Below, in pieces: positions 8,658 to 11,774 of a stretch of DNA of 11,774 bases (within the stretch, counting starts at the first letter, position 1; each line of letters begins with the position of its first letter). This DNA comes from CAZYWA01 sp964650975 [NCBI: uncultured bacterium] (lineage in GTDB: Bacteria; JADJOY01), in contig CAZYWA010000224.1 in the NCBI GenBank assembly GCA_964650975.1, positions 1 to 11,774 of the forward strand. The letters are read 5' to 3'. A model generated the notes under the pieces. The model saw only the letters and a list, made by a program, of their open reading frames with translations. It did no database searches and was not told the origin of the DNA. Made by a program: the position numbers and the translations under genes.

Positions 8658-9532
8658 GGCGGCAGGTCGAGGCCCAGGCACCGCACGCCTCCGCCGGCCA
8701 GCATGAATTGCGAAACCGCCGTCGGCACCACGTGAAAGCCACGCCTGGCGAGCGCTTCGATCAACCCCGGCGCTCGGTCGGAAAGCACCACGTTTCGTCC
8801 GTCGCTCATCAAGTTGCAGCCGAATCCCAGCGCATCCTCGAGACTCACGTCCAGCACCTCGACTCCAGGCAGGCGTTGCAAGCGGCGCACGCTCGCGGCG
8901 TCGAGAGCTGCGGTGCAAGCGGCCAGCAGGTCGGGCCGCAGCACGCCGACCACCATGTCGAGATCGTAGAAGCGGCGGTCGGTGCTGGCGAGGCTCACGA
9001 CCGGCACGCCGAAGAACTCGGCCAGCTCCTCGTGCGCCTCGCGATCCGTCGCCCGGCGATCGCCGGGGCCGTAGCCGGCCAGGAGCCAGTCACCGCACCA
9101 CAACGCGTCGCCACCGCCGCCGAAACGGTGGCGGGTGCCGCGGGTGCGGAAGCCGTGCGCCTCGAGCCAGCGACGGTGATGGGGTGTTTCCGGCCGTCGC
9201 TCCGCTGGCAGGTTCGCGAGAAACGCGCGTTCGCCGCGAACCACCGCGGCGTTGGCCGTGAAGCACATGTCCGGACAGCCGGCGACGGGATCGAGCCACT
9301 CGATCGCGTGGCCGAGCGCCGCCAGCGTCTCGAGCAACGCCCCATGCTCGCGGCACGCCCGATCGCGGTCGGGCTGCCGATCGCTCTGCATCCACGGATT
9401 GATCTCGTAGCTCACGCGGTAGTGGGTGGGCGGGCAGACCAAGATGCGCTTGGCGCGGGCGCGTGCTTCGAGCGGGCGTGGCCAGCCCGATCGGATCTCC
9501 GGGCGGAGCGCTCTGGCCGTGGGAGCGATCAT
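8654..9532 (-). CDS. Dimethylargininase/arginine-deiminase-superfamily protein with altered active site
   Basis: The gene encodes 292 residues from an ATG at 9532. The fold signature is clear: ILVCPPTHYRVSYEINPWM at 30-48, CPDMCFTANAAVV at 86-98, LLAGYG at 150-155, LGFGCNLMSDGRNVVL at 235-250 and GGGVRCLGL at 280-288 with catalytic Cys285. Relatives hydrolyse guanidino groups of arginine derivatives with a Cys-His-Glu set. Two of the three are replaced here. The usual FEGxGDA reads FGGGGDA, with Gly138 in place of Glu. The usual FYHLDT reads FYDLDM, with Asp190 in place of His. It is otherwise full-length and uninterrupted, so it may be an altered enzyme rather than a decayed gene. It is the first gene of a two-gene unit, overlapping the ureidoglycolate-lyase-like gene by four bases. 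A weak upstream ribosome site leaves the start less certain; the frame is open to 9667. Confidence 0.8.
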   Translation of the reverse strand: MIAPTARALRPEIRSGWPRPLEARARAKRILVCPPTHYRVSYEINPWMQSDRQPDRDRACREHGALLETLAALGHAIEWLDPVAGCPDMCFTANAAVVRGERAFLANLPAERRPETPHHRRWLEAHGFRTRGTRHRFGGGGDALWCGDWLLAGYGPGDRRATDREAHEELAEFFGVPVVSLASTDRRFYDLDMVVGVLRPDLLAACTAALDAASVRRLQRLPGVEVLDVSLEDALGFGCNLMSDGRNVVLSDRAPGLIEALARRGFHVVPTAVSQFMLAGGGVRCLGLDLPP

Positions 9533-9933
9533 CGCCGTCGAGGCTACGGCCGTACGGTGACTGCCCGGTGCCCGGAAACGGGCGCGGCGGTGACTCTCCG
9601 GGAAGGAATGGGTGCGGGAAGGCCGCCGCGCACCGTTTCCGTCACCGAGGCCTCTCGTGCCGTTCACCGGCGCGACCCCTGCGCGCTACCCGCGGGTGCG
9701 ACGCTCCCTCTCCGTGATCGGATCGACCGCCGTGGGGTTTGCCGGAGGAGCGCTGGAGAGCGTCGTGTGCTCGGCGGCGCGCTCGGCGCGAGCCGTCTCG
9801 TTCACCACCGGGGAGGTTGCCGTGGCCGTCATCGTCACCTGGACTCGTGTCCTGGCCGTCTTCCGCGGACGTGCTCACCCGGGGCGGACGCTGGCTCCGC
9901 TCCGCCTCGTGGCGCCGCCGCGAGCGAAACCGA

Positions 9934-9950
9934 GCGCGCCGCGGGCGCGC
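9934..9950. repeat. GC-only hairpin
   Basis: GCGCGCC 9934-9940 and GGCGCGC 9944-9950 form a perfect 7-base stem around a GCG loop. There is no T-tract. Such short palindromes can arise by chance in DNA this GC-rich. Confidence 0.3.
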
Positions 9951-9997
9951 CGGCGGCCCCAGAAGGCGGCGGGCGCCGGGCTGCGATTGATCGCCGG

Positions 9998-10011
9998 CGG
10001 CCGCGCGGCCG
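9998..10011. repeat. 14-base GC palindrome
   Basis: CGGCCGCGCGGCCG is a perfect palindrome about 50 bases before the AT-rich repeat block. It could be a protein-binding dyad, but it may be compositional chance. Confidence 0.3.
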
Positions 10012-10062
10012 ATTCCGGGCCCGAAGGGGGCGCGATGCGGCCGGTCCGGCGCTGGAAACGGC

Positions 10063-10080
10063 CGATTTCGAGCTGATTTC
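10063..10080. promoter_or_regulatory. Two inverted copies of the GAAATC motif
   Basis: GATTTC occurs at 10064-10069 (within CGATTTCG) and again at 10075-10080, eleven bases apart. It is the reverse complement of the GAAATC core that recurs four times in the tandem block just downstream. Eleven bases is about one helical turn, so both copies would lie on the same face of the DNA. Confidence 0.4.
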
Positions 10081-10101
10081 CGCGCATTTTCAGGCTCGAG
10101 T

Positions 10102-10193
10102 GAAATCGTTTCGTATCGAAGTTTGAAATCAAAGAGAACCGAAATTCGAAATCGCTCTATAACGAAACTCGAAATCGATTAGTAACAGAGCGC
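10102..10193 (+). repeat. Four degenerate direct repeats with an exact 23-base period
   Basis: GAAATC starts at 10102, 10125, 10148 and 10171, exactly 23 bases apart each time. The conserved part spans about 15 bases across unit junctions: CGAAGTTTGAAATCA at 10117-10131, CGAAATTCGAAATCG at 10140-10154 and CGAAACTCGAAATCG at 10163-10177. The rest of each unit is variable. The block is strikingly AT-rich compared with its surroundings and ends 33 bases before the start of the rhamnosidase-like gene. A -10-like TATAAC at 10158-10163 lies inside it, without a matching -35 at normal spacing. This looks like an operator array for a cooperative regulator at the promoter of the downstream gene. The units are too short and too few, and the variable parts too small, for a CRISPR array. 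Binding is inference. Confidence 0.7.
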
Positions 10194-10226
10194 GCGCCCG
10201 TTCGGAGCGAGACTCAGCCGGAGACC

Positions 10227-11774
10227 ATGTGTCCGGCGTGCTCGACCTCGAAGCCGTGGCTGCCGCCGCTCGCGCTCGCGCTCGCGTCGCTCACGGTCGC
10301 CGCGGCGGGCTGCTCGGGCGACGCCGCGACCAGGGCCACCGCCACGTCCAAGTCCTTCGCGTTCGCCGACCTGGTCGATCCGCCGGTCGAGTATCGGCCC
10401 TGGGTCCGCTGGTGGTGGCCGGGGAACGACGTCGAGGACGGCGAGCTCGACCGTGAGATCGGCGTGCTCGCCGACGGCGGTTTCGGCGGCGCCGAGATCC
10501 AGCCGTTCGACGCCGGGCTCGATCCGAACGCACCGCCCGACGAGGTCGCTCGCCGGCTCTCGTACCCGAGCGCCGCGTTCTTCGGTCACGTCCGCGCCGC
10601 GGCGACCGCGGCCGCCGCGCGCGGCTTGCGCCTCGATCTCAACGTGGGATCCGGCTGGCCGCCCGGCGGCGCCGGCGTGCCGCTCGAGTCGTCGATCCAG
10701 ACGCTGCTCTGGAGCCTGCGCGAGGTGACCGGCCCGGTCGACGCGTCGCTCGATCTGGGAGGTCCGGAGGAGCCCTTCTTCTACCCGTACGCGGCCTTCT
10801 CGGAATCGCAGGGCGACGGGCCGATCGCTCGCTACGAGGGAACCGCCGCCACCCGCATCGCCGTCATCGCCGAGCGCGAGACCGGTGGAACGGCTCCGTC
10901 CGGCGTGTTCGCCCTGGGTGGCCCGCTCGATCTCGATCCGAGCTCGGCACGGGTTCTCACCTCGCGCGTCGACGCGAGCGGCCATCTCGACTGGCGCGCT
11001 CCCGACGGGCGCTGGGCGATCGTGTCCTTCTTCACGGCACCCGACGGCGAGTATCCGGTCTTCGACGCCGAGCCCGATCCGGGTTGGGTCGTCGATCCGC
11101 TCGACCGCGACGCGGTGCAGGCGTTCCTGGATCAGCATCTCGGCGCGCCGACCGGCCTCGATCTCGGCGCCGGCACTCCGTTTCGCGCGCTCTTCCTCGA
11201 CAGCTTCGAGTACAAGGCCGAGCGCCACGTATCGCGCGATTTCCTGGCCGAGTTCCGGAGGCGACGCGGCTACGACGTGACGCCGTATCTCCCCGCCGTT
11301 CCGGTGCCCGGCACCGACAATACGGTGTTCACCGAGGCACCCCTGGTGCTCCCCGCGCCGTTTCAGCTCGGCGCCAGCGACGACGATCGCATCCGCCACG
11401 ATTACGGCCGCACGGTGTCCGAGCTCTTCGTCGAGCGCTCGCTCGCCACCACGCGCGACTGGGCCGCGGCTCACGGCGCTCTCTTGCGGGTGCAGCCGTA
11501 CGGCATCGACGTGGCGCCGCTCGCGGCGGGAGCGGCGACGGACATCGTCGAGACCGAGCAGATCTACGGCGGTGGCGCCGAGATGTTCTTGGCACTCGCG
11601 TCGTCGGCCGCGGAGCTTCACGGCCTGCCGCTCGCGAGCGCGGAGTCCTTCGGCTGGGAGGGACGCGACGCGATGACCACGCCCCTCAAGATGAAGGTGG
11701 CCGCGCAGAAGCTCGCGGCGGCCGGCATCCAGCAGGTGGTGATCCATGGGTTCCCATACGTGAAGGAGGGCGGC
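10227..11774 (+). CDS. GH106-like alpha-L-rhamnosidase lipoprotein (C-terminal part outside window)
   Basis: The frame is open from the ATG at 10227 to the window end: 516 codons with no stop. GGAG at 10220-10223 precedes the ATG, slightly close. Residues 1-29 form a lipoprotein signal: hydrophobic LPPLALALASLTV and lipobox AAGC with Cys29. The mature protein opens with RPWVRWWWPGNDV at 57-69, the Trp-rich block I associate with GH106. There follow GGFGGAEIQPF, GLRLDLNVGSGWPPGG, FLDSFEYKAERHVSRDFLAEFRRRRGYDVTPYLP and, near the end, ASAESFGWEG and QQVVIHGFPY. Such enzymes remove terminal rhamnose from plant or bacterial polysaccharides and are often about 1,000 residues, so roughly half the gene is visible. 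Catalytic acids cannot be assigned with certainty here. The gene appears functionally unrelated to the phosphonate cluster. The repeat block just upstream is a likely control site. Confidence 0.83.
   Translation, partial: MCPACSTSKPWLPPLALALASLTVAAAGCSGDAATRATATSKSFAFADLVDPPVEYRPWVRWWWPGNDVEDGELDREIGVLADGGFGGAEIQPFDAGLDPNAPPDEVARRLSYPSAAFFGHVRAAATAAAARGLRLDLNVGSGWPPGGAGVPLESSIQTLLWSLREVTGPVDASLDLGGPEEPFFYPYAAFSESQGDGPIARYEGTAATRIAVIAERETGGTAPSGVFALGGPLDLDPSSARVLTSRVDASGHLDWRAPDGRWAIVSFFTAPDGEYPVFDAEPDPGWVVDPLDRDAVQAFLDQHLGAPTGLDLGAGTPFRALFLDSFEYKAERHVSRDFLAEFRRRRGYDVTPYLPAVPVPGTDNTVFTEAPLVLPAPFQLGASDDDRIRHDYGRTVSELFVERSLATTRDWAAAHGALLRVQPYGIDVAPLAAGAATDIVETEQIYGGGAEMFLALASSAAELHGLPLASAESFGWEGRDAMTTPLKMKVAAQKLAAAGIQQVVIHGFPYVKEGG

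Larger units (their letters stand above)
9533..10062. other. Long GC-rich stretch with no recognisable gene
   Basis: These 530 bases lie between the divergent starts of the hydrolase gene and the rhamnosidase-like gene. Several open frames cross it on both strands. Their products are Arg/Ala/Pro-rich, match no family I know and lack supporting ribosome sites. The promoter for the minus-strand two-gene unit should lie at the left end, but I cannot point to it. Two strong GC-only palindromes occur in the right half and are listed separately. A degraded gene or a small unknown protein cannot be excluded. Confidence 0.4.

Noticed and set aside
9612-10076. Possible 154-residue protein with one hydrophobic segment (GEVAVAVIVTWTRVLAV)
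   Set aside because: It starts at a GTG without a clear ribosome site, half of it is basic low-complexity sequence, and no homologue is recognised. A single hydrophobic patch arises easily in this composition.
8303-10126. 607-codon plus-strand open frame over the hydrolase pair and the gap
   Set aside because: Up to 9532 it lies antisense to two well-supported genes. The remainder is Arg-rich and low-complexity with no family resemblance. The tail from ATG 9608 ends in a more protein-like stretch, but that alone is not enough.
10102-10193. CRISPR array
   Set aside because: Period of 23 bases, repeats that are degenerate, variable parts of about 8 bases and no cas genes nearby exclude it.
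10179-11747. 522-codon minus-strand frame opposite the rhamnosidase-like gene
   Set aside because: Its product is Arg/Glu/His-rich without motifs, while the plus strand shows a lipoprotein signal and ordered glycosidase motifs.

Overview
The window comes from a very GC-rich bacterium, roughly two thirds G+C or more by eye. Signal peptides and a lipobox show exported proteins, and tightly packed operons with ATGA/GTGA overlaps are typical of bacteria. No marker gene fixes the phylum. A Gram-negative-type, environmental, possibly uncultured lineage is a reasonable guess but remains a guess.

Layout. (1) 1-1070, minus strand: an exported alkaline phosphatase of the PhoA family, cut by the window edge. 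(2) 1246-7926, plus strand: one operon for 2-aminoethylphosphonate (AEP, ciliatine) uptake and breakdown. It encodes a binding protein, an ATPase, a fused two-domain permease, the transaminase PhnW, the phosphonatase PhnX and a PhnZ-like HD-domain oxygenase. (3) 7977-9532, minus strand and convergent to the operon: a two-gene unit with a dimethylargininase/arginine-deiminase-type hydrolase followed by a ureidoglycolate-lyase-family protein. (4) About 9533-10226: about 690 bases with no recognisable gene, ending in an AT-rich block of regularly spaced repeats. (5) 10227-11774, plus strand: the first 516 residues of a lipoprotein resembling GH106 alpha-L-rhamnosidases, cut by the window edge.

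How the genes fit together. AEP is captured and imported by the ABC transporter. PhnW transfers its amino group to pyruvate, giving phosphonoacetaldehyde and alanine. PhnX cleaves the C-P bond to acetaldehyde and phosphate. The HD protein keeps the active-site residues of PhnZ and could oxidise hydroxylated AEP to glycine and phosphate, although no PhnY-type hydroxylase is present. The divergent alkaline phosphatase adds phosphate release from phosphate esters, so the left two thirds reads as a phosphorus-scavenging island. No transcriptional regulator is encoded here.

The most unusual signals are: a long nested inverted repeat in the only sizeable gap of the phn operon (6411-6495); four degenerate repeats at an exact 23-base period just upstream of the rhamnosidase-like gene (10102-10193); and a dimethylargininase-family protein that keeps its catalytic Cys but lacks the expected Glu and His, coupled to a ureidoglycolate-lyase-like gene. 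The last pair may be an undescribed guanidino/ureido pathway, which is inference.
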